A DNA stretch of 64,000 nt. Source: Histoplasma ohiense (lineage: Eukaryota; Ascomycota; Eurotiomycetes; Onygenales; Ajellomycetaceae). This document shows positions 1-13,163 of this stretch, piece by piece (positions within the stretch are counted from its first letter, which is position 1; every line of letters starts with the position of its first letter). The stretch lies in contig JAEVHH010000003.1 of the NCBI GenBank assembly GCA_017607445.1, forward strand, positions 744,001 to 808,000, written 5' to 3'. Both the position numbers and the translations under genes were made by a program. The notes under the pieces were generated by a model. That model had not been told where the DNA came from, did no database searches, and saw only the letters and a list, made by a program, of their open reading frames with translations.

Positions 1-3000
1 TTTGAGAGTGCTAGAACTCGTCTTTAGCGGAGAGCAAGGACTATTTTCGGAGCAATCGTTTTTAACGTGCCCACGTCTGTTAGGAGTACTGGCCACTGGA
101 GCAGGACCGCCTTGAATAGCCTCACAGGGAGATTTTTGCACAATAGGGTCTCCGGGCTGTTTACAGTCTTTATCGAGACTTGATATGCACATAACATCAT
201 TGACGGAATTTGAAATCGATGGAGTGATTCGCTCATTTGTCGTACCAACTTCGTGAGGAAGCATGGCTTTGTTGCTATATGTGGAACCTTGTGTTGCTAT
301 ATTTGGTGTCCGATCAGAACCGACATTTTCGGAATTCATAGGTGTTGATGGGAATAATATGTTCAGGTCTGTGAATTCTGAGAGCGGAGATGTTTGCTCT
401 CTTTGTCCTAGATTTGGCGTTGAATCCTTTTGAAATTGAGAGAATGGCCTAATAAAAGACGTCAAGGCCGTAGGACATCTCTTGCTAACATTTTTACGTC
501 GAGAAGGAGTTTTGAAAGTTGGGGATATAGTTTCCCGAGTACTCTGAGTCCGATACACTAACTCAGTGGTTTGGGACTCTCTAGTAGAAGAACCAGGCCC
601 AGTACGTTCGGCATAAGTAGAAGACATTGTGCATTTCCTGCCTGTTCTTTGTCGCTTTGATGAGGTCCTCATAGGCATATGAAGTGATTCTGTCAGCTCT
701 TCTGGCTGTCGTTCTTCAAGGCTCCCTGCCATCATCCTCAATCGTGATTGTAATTCGTTTGAGCATCCCCTCAGCGACTCCTCAATCCCAATGATCCCAA
801 GCTGCTTTAAAATGGTTTCCGCATATTCGAAAATATGTTCGGCTGCTTGAACTCGAGATCGAAGGTCTGCAAGTTCATTGTTTCTTTGTTCGACATCGCC
901 ATTTAGCGTTGAAGTATCAGCAGAGAATTCTCCACACGCCTCCATTTTCTTTTTAAGGATAACAAGCTCGTTATTCTTCTCCCTCAACGATTCCTCCATT
1001 GAACAGTTCGAAGCCAATTGATTATCTAACCTCTCGCGTAAGAGAGCAATTTCAGCGGATTTATCAACCAATTCTTGCTGAAAATGAGAGATCCTCTTAT
1101 TGTTCGCTTCTGATTTTGACAATTCTTCCTTCAATGACAGAAGGTTTATATCCTTCTCTGCGATTTCGTACTGTAGGGCCTCAAGTGCCTCCTGCAAGGG
1201 TTCGTGCTCTTGTAGGATCACCAGGCTAGTGCGTAATTCGGATAGTTTATGCTTCAGCTCTTCCTTTTCCTTTGCTGCAACATCAAGTTTCCCTTGCGCG
1301 TCCTGTAGCTCTTGAATAGTCGATGTATGTAGCATTTTTATCTCATTCATTTCCGTGGAGATATCCGAGTCCCTCTTAGAGACCGTCATTTTCAAGCTAT
1401 CAATTTCCGATTGCTGTTCATTCATCTGTATTTTTGTCAATAAATTGAAGGATGTGTGGTTAGTAGTACACGAGCATACCTTTGCAATTAAATCGAGATT
1501 GTACTTCTCCGCAGATTGCTACAACGTTATTAGTAACCAAGCAAGAATGGGTATCACTCTGGGATATTATACCAGTGAACATTTCACGGAGTTTAACTCC
1601 TCAGAAGCTTTCTGGGCATTCTTTTCGGCAACAATCTTTTCGCGCTGGAGTTTATGCTGCTCCTGTTCAAACCATGCCCGGTGCTGATCCTTCGCCGCCA
1701 AATTTGCCCTTGTTAGTTCCTCTCTCACTTTATGCTCCGTCTTCTGGGCTTCGTCGCGAATCCTAAGGCTTTTGCTTTTAAGGTCTACAATCTCAATTTC
1801 TGCAGTTCCCAACTTTTCAATTGTCTCCCTCAACTTTTGTTCCATGTCACGCATTTCGCTTTCTTTCGTTTTGAGCTCCTTTGTTACTTCGGTAAGGGCT
1901 GCTGAGGTTGCCTCAAGTTGGATGCGAAGATCCGACATCATACCTGCATCCCTGAACTGAGTTTCCTCAATTTCGTTTTTTTGTAGCGATGATATCTCAA
2001 GTTCGAGGTCCCGAATATGTCGTTGTAGGGATTCTCCTTGTGATTTAACTTTGTCGCGATCCGCAGACACCTCAGCCAAGCTTCTCTCGGCGGCATTCAG
2101 CTTTTCCTGAAGGCCTCCGTACAATTCACGAACTTCTGCAAGTTGACATACCGCTCCTGCGTTTGAGTTCACAGCTGACTCTATGCCTGTTAACTGAGTT
2201 GACAACCGTGGTCCGTAGTTCGTGTGCATATCGAAAGTCGTCTCCATATGTTTTTTCCAAGCTTCGATGGATAAATTAAGTCTACAATACAATTAGAATG
2301 TTTCATTGATATCCCTCGAAAAGCAGAGCTAAACTCACTGAGTAGCAAGATCCCGAATTGCACTATCCACCTTATCCAGATCTTGGGGCTTCACGCTTTG
2401 CTGCTGGATGAGAGAATTCAACAACGACATACATGAGCTAAACCCGGACTCCATTTCGCCTTTGATAGAAGACTGTGAGAAATTCCAACATTCAAGTTGC
2501 TTGTGGATCGCGTCTAGTTTTGTTATCGTTTGGAATTGCTTTTCGTCGAGTTCTGCAGTCTGCTTGCGATGGTTGTCAGAATAATTCTTCACGTAGTTTT
2601 CCAGTGTTGCCACCCGATTCCTCTCCCTAGAGAGAAGTTTTTCAGTCTCAGTTACTGTAGAAGTCGCCGTGAGTAGAGACTTCTCTAGATTATCAAATTC
2701 CAGCCGCGCTCCAGTGATAGTTGCGCATTGCTGGATCCAGCGTGTTTTTAGTAGGTCTGTACTATCACTCATTTGTTTCAAGGTTTCGTTTATTTCCTCT
2801 TTCTCCCGGAGCAAAGAGTCTTGCGTCGATCTGAGGATTTGTCCTTCTTTCCGGAGAACTTCAAAATCATTCCCAACGTTGGTAACAAATGCCCGCAGCC
2901 TATTAAATTTCACCTTCCATCGTTCAATAATTGAATTGCTAGCGTTAAGCTGTTCCTGTTGATTTTTGCAAATAATCTCCGATTCCTGCAATTTACAGGA

Positions 3001-4333
3001 CAAGTCATCATTTGCTCGGGTAAGTTCAAGCATTTTGCCTTCCATCCTCTTTTTAATGGCCACTGCTTCTGCTTCCATCTCATCCCTCTTTTTGAGCCTA
3101 CGGATCAACATGTAAAAAAGGTCCTCTTCTGAGGGCTGAGACGTAAACGAAGGTCTTTTCCACGAAGTATCTTTCCGGAGGGTAACTTGCTTCGAAGTTA
3201 CGGGGTTGGGCCTTGAGTCTGCAGACATCGGCTGTTTTGTAATATTTGAATTTAACATTAACTTCGGTCGTGGTTTAGCCTCTTTCGTCCGCGACCGTGG
3301 GGGAGTTGGATTTGACCCCCTAATGTGACTGTTGGCACCTGCAGGTGAGCTAGAATTTTGGCCATTAGGTGTAGGCCCCGTAAGATCTTCTTGGGCCTTT
3401 AAATAGTTAGAATATCCAACACGTGGAAGATAGGCTCAATATGTAACAAAATTGTATTGTAAACAAATTTACAAGAGTAATAGAGGTTTTTGATAGGAAG
3501 AATTCAAATATTCCGGGTATAGTAGTAGAGGGAGTATCAACTAAACGCGAAACTTCATGGTAAATGCAATTTTGGAGGATCGAGCAGTACTTACTGCGGA
3601 TTGGGCCGGCTTATTATGACAACCTTTAAGAACAAAAATCAATATTTCCAATCAGTCGAAGGACAATACGGGAGCTAGCTTACCTGTTAAATCGCCCCCT
3701 TGCCCGGGAGGAACAAGTTCGGACTGGACATTAGCCCCATACTCAGTTTCTAAAAGGCTGGCAGTCTCTTTTGAAAGACGAGAGATCTCGGTTTTCGGCC
3801 CATAGGGTGTTTCAGTAGTGTTCAGAGCAGCATGGGATTTTTCCGGGGAGGTTTTTCTGTTATTGACATCATTTTTCACATGAACGGGAGTGTCACTAAT
3901 ATTGGAATTAGCTCACGTCCGGCCTGTCGCAAACGTCTTCTTACCTTGAACTCGATTCAGTACAATTAACATCCAGGCTTTTTGCTTCAGGGGCATTTAA
4001 ACTGCTTCCGGGGTAATTTGAGGGAGTTGAAGGGCTTCCAACATGTTTGGTATTCAAACGTGAAGTGAAACTGGGAGTTGGAAGCTTGGGTTTGGTGAAA
4101 TGGAAGTTAAATCCCCCAGAATCAAGATCAGAACTTGGAGGGCGAGATATCAAAGTTGGGGTAATGTGGAAATTCCTATTCAGGGCAACAGGGGTAATAG
4201 GAATAGTACATTTCTCGAGAATTTTCTTTGACGTGGGAGAGAAAACAGGTTCATCATTGGGAGTATTCGCAGAAAATAATTCTTTCTCCACTGTATCGCA
4301 CCCAGCAGATTGAGCCGGGGAGTTGGACATCAT
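1..4333 (-). CDS. Large coiled-coil protein, truncated at the left edge (function unknown)
   Basis: Seven exons can be followed, reading leftward: 4333-3945, 3895-3684, 3623-3595, 3396-2339, 2281-1573, 1518-1480 and 1425 to the window edge. Each junction has GT..AG ends and keeps the frame, giving 1287 codons with no stop reached. The ATG at 4333 is preceded closely by an in-frame TGA. The first ~370 residues are Ser/Pro-rich and probably disordered. The next ~900 are Glu/Lys/Leu-rich heptad sequence typical of a long rod. The last visible ~210 are again Ser/Thr/Pro-rich with basic patches such as SRRKNVSKR. This head-rod-tail plan suits a structural or chromosome-associated protein; a synaptonemal-complex-like filament protein is one guess, a spindle or septum scaffold another. 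No catalytic domain is visible. The exon structure is well supported; the function is not. Confidence 0.8.
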
Positions 4334-6017
4334 GTTGCCAAAGGGGATTCATCATAGGCCTACTCAGCGCGGTTGTGATAGGACTAGGTCAACTGACCCG
4401 GGACCCACTTGCCTGAGCCCTCAGCAGCTCCAGCGTGTTGATTACATGGAGGTGCAGGAGAAATACTGCATGAAAGCAGTAAGTCCGGGAAAGCAGCGTA
4501 ACTTGAACTCGATAAATGCAATGGATAAAACCAACAAACGGGACTGATGTTCAGGTCCACCTCACTGCGCAGGTTTCTCTTGATTGAGCCTTTGGAGCAG
4601 ATCAGGGAATGGTTGCAACAGCATAGAGTCCTGTTGAAGAGAGCAGAGATGTCGAGGTGAGGTTGAAGAGGCAATGTTGAGGAGGCTCTTCTCCACGGGT
4701 GGTGGGACTTAACCCGATCCAGCCGATAGAGCCTCCTCGCACCCAACTCCCTCATCACCAAACGTGACCATTTCGGCATCTAAACAATTACTCTACCATG
4801 ATGGGTCAATATTGTGAATCACATCCCAGCTTGGAGCCTGCTGGAGCCCTCTGGAGAGACATAATTCAAATAGCCCTTGATAATTGCCTTCATGCTTGAA
4901 GAAGGGTTTCAAGTCAACCTTCGAGATTGGAGAATGGGAAGGGGGTGTTAGGGTACCAAGTATGTTTGGCAACATGATATTAACCTAATACTTCTGGCCT
5001 GATAGAATCGCCGCGTGTGGTGAGCAATCCCATGCCCAGTAAAGAGCCAAAACTAAAGAGAAGTCTTGAAAAGTTTCATCCACAGATCAAACATTTAAGT
5101 GCCAGTGTATGCGGAGAACTTATAGCAAAAAAGAAAAAGTCATCTTGGTCCAGTTGACAATGGCTGTTATTTGAACATGAACGAAAACACAAAAGGCCTC
5201 ATTCCCCACCACAACCATGTCGTCACCTTGAGATCGACATGTCAAGCAGACGTGATTTGTGTGCTGGCAGTTAACACAGGGCCAGGGCTTCGTGGTAATT
5301 TGTGAGTTACTGAGTATTTTGACATTGGTGAGGGACATGATCAACATCTCCAACCGAAGCACATTGAAATTGCACATTATTTTCGTGATGGAATGTGAAA
5401 GGTTGACGTGAAAGCCTATGAGGTTGATGTGCGATGCATTGAGAATCACCCTGGCTCTCTTGGCCATCGGCCTAGAGTGGCTTGCCAGGTCAAATCTCAG
5501 CACTTCTTCATCATCATTGGGCCATGAAACTTTTAACTTTGGACGAGAGAAACAGAGCAAGCGCTAACTCGACCATACAAACAACCTCAAAGGGGCTTCA
5601 TGATCCTTTAGCTTCTTCAAGGGAAGCCCGAAACAGAGGAATTCAGGAGATTGCCAAAGCCGCCCAAGGAGGGCATACCAATCCACCCACCAATATGGGG
5701 TCATTGTTTAAAATGATCCGATTAAAATCCTTCAGGAATCTGGGGCAAGGGGCCAATCTCAGTTTTGGCCGCACAGCTGTGGCACCTAAGCCTGCGCTTA
5801 AAGAACTTTATATATATACTGGACAACCTCCTCCCCATTGGGATATATTTTGATAACATTTCTTCCTTGATCATAGTTCTCACCCGTTCTGCTGCAGGGA
5901 CAGCACCTCAGCCGATGTTAATAATATTTAGTTTTTCAATATTCTTCTCACTCCGGACAACTACTTGTATATCTCACAAGTATTCAAAGCCAAACTTGAC
6001 CTAATCGTCTATCCGAT
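4334..6017. other. Intergenic region, divergent promoters
   Basis: This 1.7 kb lies between the start of the coiled-coil gene (minus) and the start of the membrane protein at 6018 (plus). A TATA-like stretch (tttatatatat) lies near 5808, about 200 bases before the plus-strand start. A minus-strand open frame at 5120-5560 (about 146 codons, no ATG at its head, with a CVNC..CLTC cysteine stretch) may be an exon remnant, but I could not link it to other exons. Confidence 0.5.
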
Positions 6018-6702
6018 ATGCACGCTGTCCATCTTCGCCAATTTCTCCGCTCTATTGCTTGGATGGCTGTTGCCCCCATGTCCTGTTGCTACAGCCTTGC
6101 TCTCCGCCAAGCCCCATCTGAAATTGATGGTCCACGGCATCGAGTTGTAGGGCGCGATGTGGAAATTATTCCGGGCAGTGTCGGAGATGTCGACACAGAT
6201 AGAAATTGGTCTCAATCGGGGCAGGGGTCTATCAACATCTCCCAGGGTGGCATAATCGCAATAGCTGTGATTGTCGGTATCGTTGTTATTCTAGGAGGTG
6301 AGTGGTTATATCATTATCAAATGCATATTAATTCTAGTTGCTGGCTAATAAGACTTTGCTGTCGAAGTAACATCCGCGGTCCTGTTTTATATTGCCAAAA
6401 AGCGATCATGGGAAATTCGAGCCTCGATACGTCGATCAGCAAGGCGCCTTGCGACCCCGTTGACACCTCGACGCTTTTCAACAGCTCCGACTTCAAGTAA
6501 ACCAAGAAACCGCGAGGAACAAAAGAAGCCAAAAGAAGCTTTACAGCAAAGAAAATCCGGTGGACGAGAAGAAATGCTGCCGCCATTCGATAGGGATGTG
6601 GAAAAGGCAGTTGATGACAAATCGCCCACTGGCAAAAGCGAGTTCGAGCCATTTTCGCCAAAAGGATGGAAGCAAATGATTCCCTTTGGGAGTGCTCGAT
6701 AA
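6018..6702 (+). CDS. Small single-pass membrane protein, conserved-looking, unknown function
   Basis: Two exons, 6018-6297 and 6353-6702, are joined across a 55-nt intron (GTGAGT..AG), giving 209 aa. Residues 1-30 are hydrophobic with a basic start and may be a signal or targeting peptide. Residues 77-93 (GGIIAIAVIVGIVVILGG) form one clear transmembrane helix, followed by a second moderately hydrophobic stretch and then a basic segment (KKRSWEIR, RRSARR) that should face the cytosol. The C-terminal ~85 residues are Lys/Glu/Pro-rich and polar. The positive-inside rule therefore gives an N-out, C-in orientation. I do not recognise an enzyme motif. The intron sits at the end of the helix-coding segment. 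Confidence 0.75.
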
Positions 6703-9700
6703 TATGTTAGAAAAGGGGGAAATGTTCATATCATTCGATTATTGTAGCAAATTTGATATTTGGGTCATAGGCGTTCAGGATGAGGGAAGCTTGACCCTTC
6801 GTGGTCATATATGTTTGCTTTTTTGTTTGCTCGGTATGGTTTTCCTATGATTTTGTGCAACCGTAAAAGCACATGCACCATCCGCCGTATTGCTGTTGTG
6901 TTGTGGAGCACCTGTTTTGGATATTCCAGTGACGAAAATAACATCCGCATGCAGCGGGCGTCGTTCCTTAATTTAGTTTCCTTCACAGTAATATACCTCA
7001 TTATTTATATTTTTTCCTACTCTCTCCTCAAAGAGTACTCCCCGAGATGAAATTATTTCGCGGTGTCATAACAGGTTTCCCTTGCATTGTATTCGTTTTT
7101 CCAACCAGAAATTCAATTACTTTGGTCAGAAGTTTACGTTAAATCATCCCCTTTTTTACGATTTCAGCTCATCATTTGTTTCACTTTTCGTCATATATCC
7201 CCCATTCTTTCATATTCTACATCCTCAAAGCCTGAAATCATGAAGTTCAAAGCCCATCCAGCGATTTCCTTTTCTTTAGGCGGCTTTATTGGTAACAGTA
7301 TATGCCCAATTTTGGAAATACTTGCGGGCATAAAATGTAACCCGATATAGCCCGGCTACATATGAATTTGTTTCATGAAACCGAAATGTCTGGCGCCTCG
7401 GCTCTGGACCCTTGATGATGTTATTTCTACCTAGAATAGATGTCGACGTACCGCAAACATGGCCCTCTCTCCTTCATTCCATACATTTCTCTCCGCTACA
7501 GCTACTCGAAGTAACCGAAATCGGATAATGTTCTTTTTTTGTCCGCTACTCACTTCCATGTAACCGCTCGCCTTGCCCCGTATGACGCACACGTTCATAC
7601 GCCGTTGTTTGGAAAACTTGCTCCAGCCAGCTAATATAAAAAGATATGGCCGGGGATATTACATTGAGCACCAGAATAATAAAGCGAGATTAGTCTTGCT
7701 GGAAATGGAAGTAGAGCAACTATGCGCGTCACAAAGTCAAGTAGCTCCTTAGCGGAGCTCTGGAAGATGAATCGGAGTGCTGGATCAACGATATTCAATT
7801 CCTTGTTACCCGAATTGCGAGTAACCTCATTTTCTTTTTTTCACATACCTCCACTGCTACCTCTAGCTCCCGAGGTCATGTCAAGCAGTCACGTTCATTT
7901 ATCCTTCTAGATTCCCCGCTCGTACATCTCATTATGCATGTATATGCAGTTCATCACATAAAATAGCAGTCGCAACTCGGAAAGGGGTAGCTAATAATAG
8001 CAGAAACGGCAAAACCAGTGAAATACCGGCTATTGTTCCCAGCAATCGCAGCCGGAAAGCCTACATTGCCCTACCTCTACCTCCGTGGTACGGAAGGTTA
8101 ATGAATTTATTCTGATGGCGTTCTTTTTATTCATCGAAAACCAGATAATGCAGGGGCAGTTCTAGTCCTGCGCTTTGGCCTCGCTCGACAATGGATCAAA
8201 ATTCAGGCAATGCACAGCAGAGTGCATGCGTGTATGTGATGTTGGCCTCCCTTCGTCTTCTAACACAATAGCCGAGTATCTTCATGGTTTCTTCATCATT
8301 GTAGATTTGCCATGCTACCTCCTACAAATGGTATTCGCGGTTCGAGGAACTCAGTTGATCCTGCACGTTGCCAATATATATACTCATGCCCCGCATTTAG
8401 ATGCAGCGTTGAATTGGGGATTTGGGTGTGGTTGGTCGAATAGCACAGAGAGAATCGAACAAGCCACGCTGAAAAAAGGAGGGGGAAAACGTGAGGGGAA
8501 AGAGGCAACACGTCCTCTGTGCTGTTCAAGTACATGTTTTGACCCCTTCTCAGCCTTACATGGGCTTATGTTATGGGAGTGGAGTCGTCTGCTATTTTTA
8601 GGATCTAGAAAGCCAAGACCGGTTAGGGTTTGCTGTCAACCAACCGTAATTTCAGCCGCGACCAACGACATCATCGACGTGAACTTAGTCAATCATGCAT
8701 GTAACGCCCTGTTGCGGGTCCAAGTTGCTTATCCAAGCACCAGCGATAAGATTAGAATTGGCTGCTTCTGTGATTGACATGCGACGGATCTTGTTCTAGT
8801 ATCCGAGGTCCATGAAACTCCACAGCGCAAATAACCCAAATCCAAGAGACTGGCAATCCGCTCTGACGAAATGGCATGCACTGCTGCGCCAAGGAGTCGA
8901 TCCCCACAGCCTGGTTAGCTTTGCTGGCCGAAAGGCTCTCTTTGTGCAACCTACAGCATTAAAATGGCGCAAATGCACTTGTTTCTGCGGCTGCATGCCC
9001 CCTCTTCACTGTCCAGCGGAACAGGGGTTTGATGGACGAATGCACGAACGGGAGCCAAATTCCAACAGGGTTGCCAGCCATGCCACCAGTTATTAAGGAA
9101 CCCGGGTCGGGTAATGTAACTTGTCTTGTTCTGCTTGCACTTTGTCGCTGATCGCAGGCGAAGCGAGAAGAATACTGCTGAGAGCCTCCCGGCAAATATT
9201 CCTTTGCTCTATCGAGGATCCACTAAAACTCGGAACTTGCAGGCACGGCACCGAACCCTTGTCGCCTGGGTAGAAAAGTACTGTCCTTGCGCAATCACCG
9301 GCGTAATGTTTGTTGTTCTGGACTCTCATGCCTGTCGCCTGGAAGCAACTTGTTGGATTCCAAAAATCCTAGATGCGCGCTGGAACGGGCTAACGATTTT
9401 AGCTGCTTCCCAACCGACATTTTTCGTCCACCAAGTTACCTAGCATCCGGTAGTACCGCGTCTTGGCCGCCGGAATACATGTTGGAACCAACAGTAAGCC
9501 CTCCAGGGCAGTATTTAATTGGACCCCAATTTCACTCCTGAGAAATTTGCCGCAGTTTGGCGCAAAGTTAAGTGGGTGTACTTCAAGGGTAGTTGGTTTA
9601 AAATAATTAGCGGACGTTTTCCCGCTTTCCCAGTTCAAATAAAAAGCATTCCATTTTGCTGGCAGATTCATCTTAATTTCTCTTCCACTTTAATTGTATT

Positions 9701-9857
9701 CACGCTGTTCTTTGTCCTGACCTCTTTCTTGGCTACGAGCTTCGAGCATTTTAACTCGTATCCGGGCCAGGAGTTGCTACGACCTGCCCTGTTTATTGAC
9801 CTGCCGCCCGCAGGTTCATCGCAACTACCTTCTGCATGCGATCTTCCAGCCCCGACG
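6703..9857. other. Gene-poor 3.1 kb region
   Basis: I see no supportable gene between the two plus-strand membrane-protein genes. Open frames are short or lack an ATG (for example the 200-codon frame at 8175-8777 opens on TTG) and show no domain-like composition. The right end is the 5' leader and promoter of the gene at 9858; the frame is open from 9519, but that leader looks non-coding. Confidence 0.55.
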
Positions 9858-12417
9858 ATGTCTTCGAGTCATCATGATGAATTTCATTTCATTCCCATGC
9901 ATACACGATCGTCAAGTGATATTTTATCCCAACGTAATAACAGAAACTCATACCAACCGGTTCCTTCTTTATCAGACCCCCTCGACAGAACAATATCTCC
10001 GCCATTACCTTACCAAGACAATGTAGCCACACATGATTCGCGGGCAAGCTCTGCCTTTGGCTTAGGAATAGGTGGCCGCAATTCTTCCCCTCCTGAATCC
10101 AGTCCAGAAATAAGAAGAGATACACCTCCCTCATCGAACCCGCTAATGGGTCACAGCCCTGGACAGCACAGCATAAGCAGCACCGTGACCTTTAATAATG
10201 GGAATCCTCCACCTGACAGCCAGTCGAAATTCAATTGCCCCAGTGCTGGAAGTGTTCGTCACAAGCGCATGTCATGGCTAACAATCACCATCTTGGTGCT
10301 TGCTTTTTATTCTACCGCTCTGTCTGGGTTGTATATGATCGTTGCCTTTATTAAACCCCGGTATGGGAGCAGGATCGGGAGGGGTGGACTTGCCCCTGAT
10401 ACGGCGTCTCTTTTAAGCGCGCTATTTGCCAAAACCATAGAACTGTCTTTTGTCACTGTTTTCGTCGCCTTTCTAGGTCAAGTCCTGAGCCGAAGAGCAC
10501 TCTCAAAACGAGCAACAGGAATATCCATTGCGGATATGTCGATGCGCGGCTGGATTATGCAGCCAGGAAGCCTGATAACACATTGGCAGCATGTCAGACA
10601 CTCTGGTCTTACTATTATTGGGATGATAGCCCTGACAGCCACATTTATGGCGTTGCTATATACGACTGCTGCTGATGCCTTAGGTATGGTTTAGTCCTGT
10701 CCTATTATTTCAAGGGGTTATTAATGTGCTGTTTCTAGTGTCACCGAAACTTAGTTACGGTCCAGAAGAGATCAAGGATTTCACTGGCACAGTGAAAACG
10801 AAGTTTGCAAACGTGCCGTATCTATTAAAAAATTGTTTAACTCCAATTCCCAAAGATGAGGATCCAGTATATGGCGCAGGCACTTGTCTTCAGCTATCTT
10901 ATGTTGGACAAGCTTATCACAACTACAGAGAATATATTTCGGAGTGGTCCTTGTTAGCTATGGGAGGCAATACAAGCTCAACCAACATGAACCAACGCAT
11001 AGTACCAGCAGGCACCTGGAACGACAATACCACTCTTCGAGGGAGTTGGATTCAGGAGCAAGATATGGTGGAGATATCCAAAAAGCATGGCAGAATGATC
11101 AACAATGTCACCGCAGCAATGCCGCATGCGGGAATTATTGCAGCATCTCGTCATCCTCGCAACTCACTCCGACAACCAAGTGACTTCAACGGCCTTGGAG
11201 AATTTGCCCTTAGGGCCGCGGTTGTTTCACCAGTTGTTAACGTGCTCTGCGCGGGCTTGACAAGGGAAGAAATAGCGCCCCTTGTCTATAATGAATGGCC
11301 CGAGGTTAATGGAAAAGTTAATGTTTCAACTTGGCTTAGCTCTCCCCCAGAAGGCCTTTGGGGTAAGGGGGAGAGATGGAACAAGACTGTGGTCGACGAT
11401 ATATTTGAGTTCAGCGATCACAAACTTCCGCCTATCTTTCCAAAGCTTCCAATTGCCTACAACACATTAGTAAATGGCACTCTGAGGTTCTATATAAGAG
11501 ACTCTCTGTATATTTTACTGGCCTCTCCGCCATACATAACCGATCCTCCATACGCCCTCTGCGCCATCAAAGCTGGTCTGACGACGCAATGCTCGACTAT
11601 TTACCATGCAACCGCCAGCGGCGGGAATCTAGCTGCTACATGCGATGATCCACACGACAATATGCGCTACAACAAGGACAAAAAGGATATACCTCTTATT
11701 GAGTGGGACGAGAACTGGGAAGATATGAGCACCGAATGGGCCAATTCTCTCAGCCTCGGCGCGGGTATTACAGACGGGCAAGCCAGCAACGCTCGACTAC
11801 TAACCCAGTTGATACCCCCTTTGGATCCGAAAACCAACACATATTCCCTCAGCGAGTCCATGCCATCTGTAGCCGAAGCATTCGCCGCAATGGCTGCTTC
11901 AACATTGCTTATGTCAACGGAGGGTGCTAATTTCGACTTCGCACGCCCCGATCCGGCGACACTCCCCAAGGATCAAACTTTTAAAGTCGCCTTACGCGTC
12001 AGCGACTATGCTTCCGGCGGTGTGCAAAGGTGGCAAGGCATCTTCTACGTGGTGCTTGTTCTCGTCTTCTTGACAAATCTAGTGTGCTTGGGCTACATGT
12101 ATCTGGAAATCAGGGGTGAGCAGTTGACGGATTTTACAGAGCCGCAGAACATGTTTGCGCTTGCGCTCAACAGTCCCGGCAGCACGAAGTTGAGTGGCGC
12201 GTGCGGCATAGGACCTGTTGGGAACCAGCTGTCAGAACGCTGGATCATCGGGATGGAGGAAAACGACGAACACTATTATATCACCAGTAAGGAGGAAAAT
12301 GCGGAGATGCGGAAGCGAGCGCTTTTGAAGGAGCACTTGGGGCCCACGACCAGTCCCGCGGTTAAGGAATATCGGCGCATTTCACGCAACCGGAGTTCGA
12401 TTTCGATGTTTCATTGA
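9858..12417 (+). CDS. Four-helix membrane protein with large extracytosolic domain, unknown function
   Basis: Exons 9858-10683 and 10739-12417 flank a 55-nt intron (GTATGG..TAG), giving 834 aa. The start chosen is the ATG opening MSSSHHDEF; the same frame is open from 9519, but that stretch reads like leader sequence. Residues 1-137 are Ser/Pro-rich and polar. Three helices follow: about 138-165 (starts MSWLTITILVLAFYS), about 190-215 (TIELSFVTVFVAFLG) and about 250-275 (GLTIIGMIALTATFMALLY). A domain of roughly 430 residues with several N-x-S/T sites (NNTT, NVT, NVS, NGT) comes next, then a fourth helix near 705-725 (FYVVLVLVFLTNLVCLGY) and an acidic-basic tail. The sequons place the large domain outside the cytosol. 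This type is common as a hypothetical protein in filamentous ascomycetes; I know no assigned role. Confidence 0.8.
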
Positions 12418-13097
12418 TTCGCCAGTGGCTTTTTTCTCTTTTACTTTTTACCGGCTCGGTTAAACTGGCTGGCCTGTCCATTTTTACAACATATCTGGTT
12501 TCTTATTTGGTTTTCGGCGAAATGTGACAATATCATTTCATCCCATGGTTTTGATGCGTCAGGTTGCGAGCGCGGTTCTCGGTTTTGTTGTCTTGTTATT
12601 TCGGGCTCTGGGAAACAACCCTTGATTGCATAATGCAGATTTCTATAACTATACCCCAACCACCATATTAATGATAAATATAATGACACGTTTATGACTC
12701 AATATATAGAATTTCAGATAAAGAACAAGGACAAAGAAAAAGAGTTTTACCTCGTATTATCATTTCAGTATCATCAAGGATTCCGCTCCTTGAAGGTCGA
12801 GTAGGGCTAAACACCAAATCCCCAGCTGCGTCAGACTTACTTACCATCAACTGCCCAAACCCATACATAACCAACATAGCTAATAAACGCGCGGCATCGC
12901 AGAAGGCTTTAAATTTAGATTTAAAAGAAAAAAAAAGAGAAAATGGATATCTAAATGTGGTCATATATAATGTACAGTACATGTGCAAGTACCAATGAAG
13001 AAAAGTAGATAAAACAACAAGACACCGCAAAACCAAACGTGTAAAAAGCCATCCCTAGCCTATGGGATATATGTAAATGACATCATTCAATAAAAGG

Positions 13098-13128
<31 letters not shown>

Positions 13129-13163
13129 AAGAAAATCAAAGTGAATCTGTCAAAATCTTGATT
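12418..13163. other. Convergent 3' region with a 28-base A run
   Basis: The membrane-protein gene (plus) and exgD (minus) converge here, so the interval should hold both 3' UTRs. It is AT-rich and contains an uninterrupted run of 28 A at 13098-13125, only ~40 bases past the exgD stop on the opposite strand. No coding sequence is seen. Confidence 0.6.
13098..13125 (+). repeat. A(28) mononucleotide run
   Basis: The run is read directly. It lies just downstream of the exgD stop codon (as a T run in the exgD sense), so it is probably in the exgD 3' UTR. Confidence 0.95.

Noticed and set aside
999..2962. Several plus-strand open frames inside the coiled-coil gene
   Set aside because: They are antisense to well-supported exons with conserved frame and splice sites, and their composition is that of complement sequence.
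8175..8777. 200-codon plus-strand frame in the 6.7-9.9 kb spacer
   Set aside because: It opens on TTG, has no domain-like pattern, and its Cys/Trp-rich composition looks random.
9519..9857. N-terminal extension of the membrane protein
   Set aside because: The frame is open, but the sequence is unlike the rest and the ATG at 9858 gives a normal polar N-terminus.
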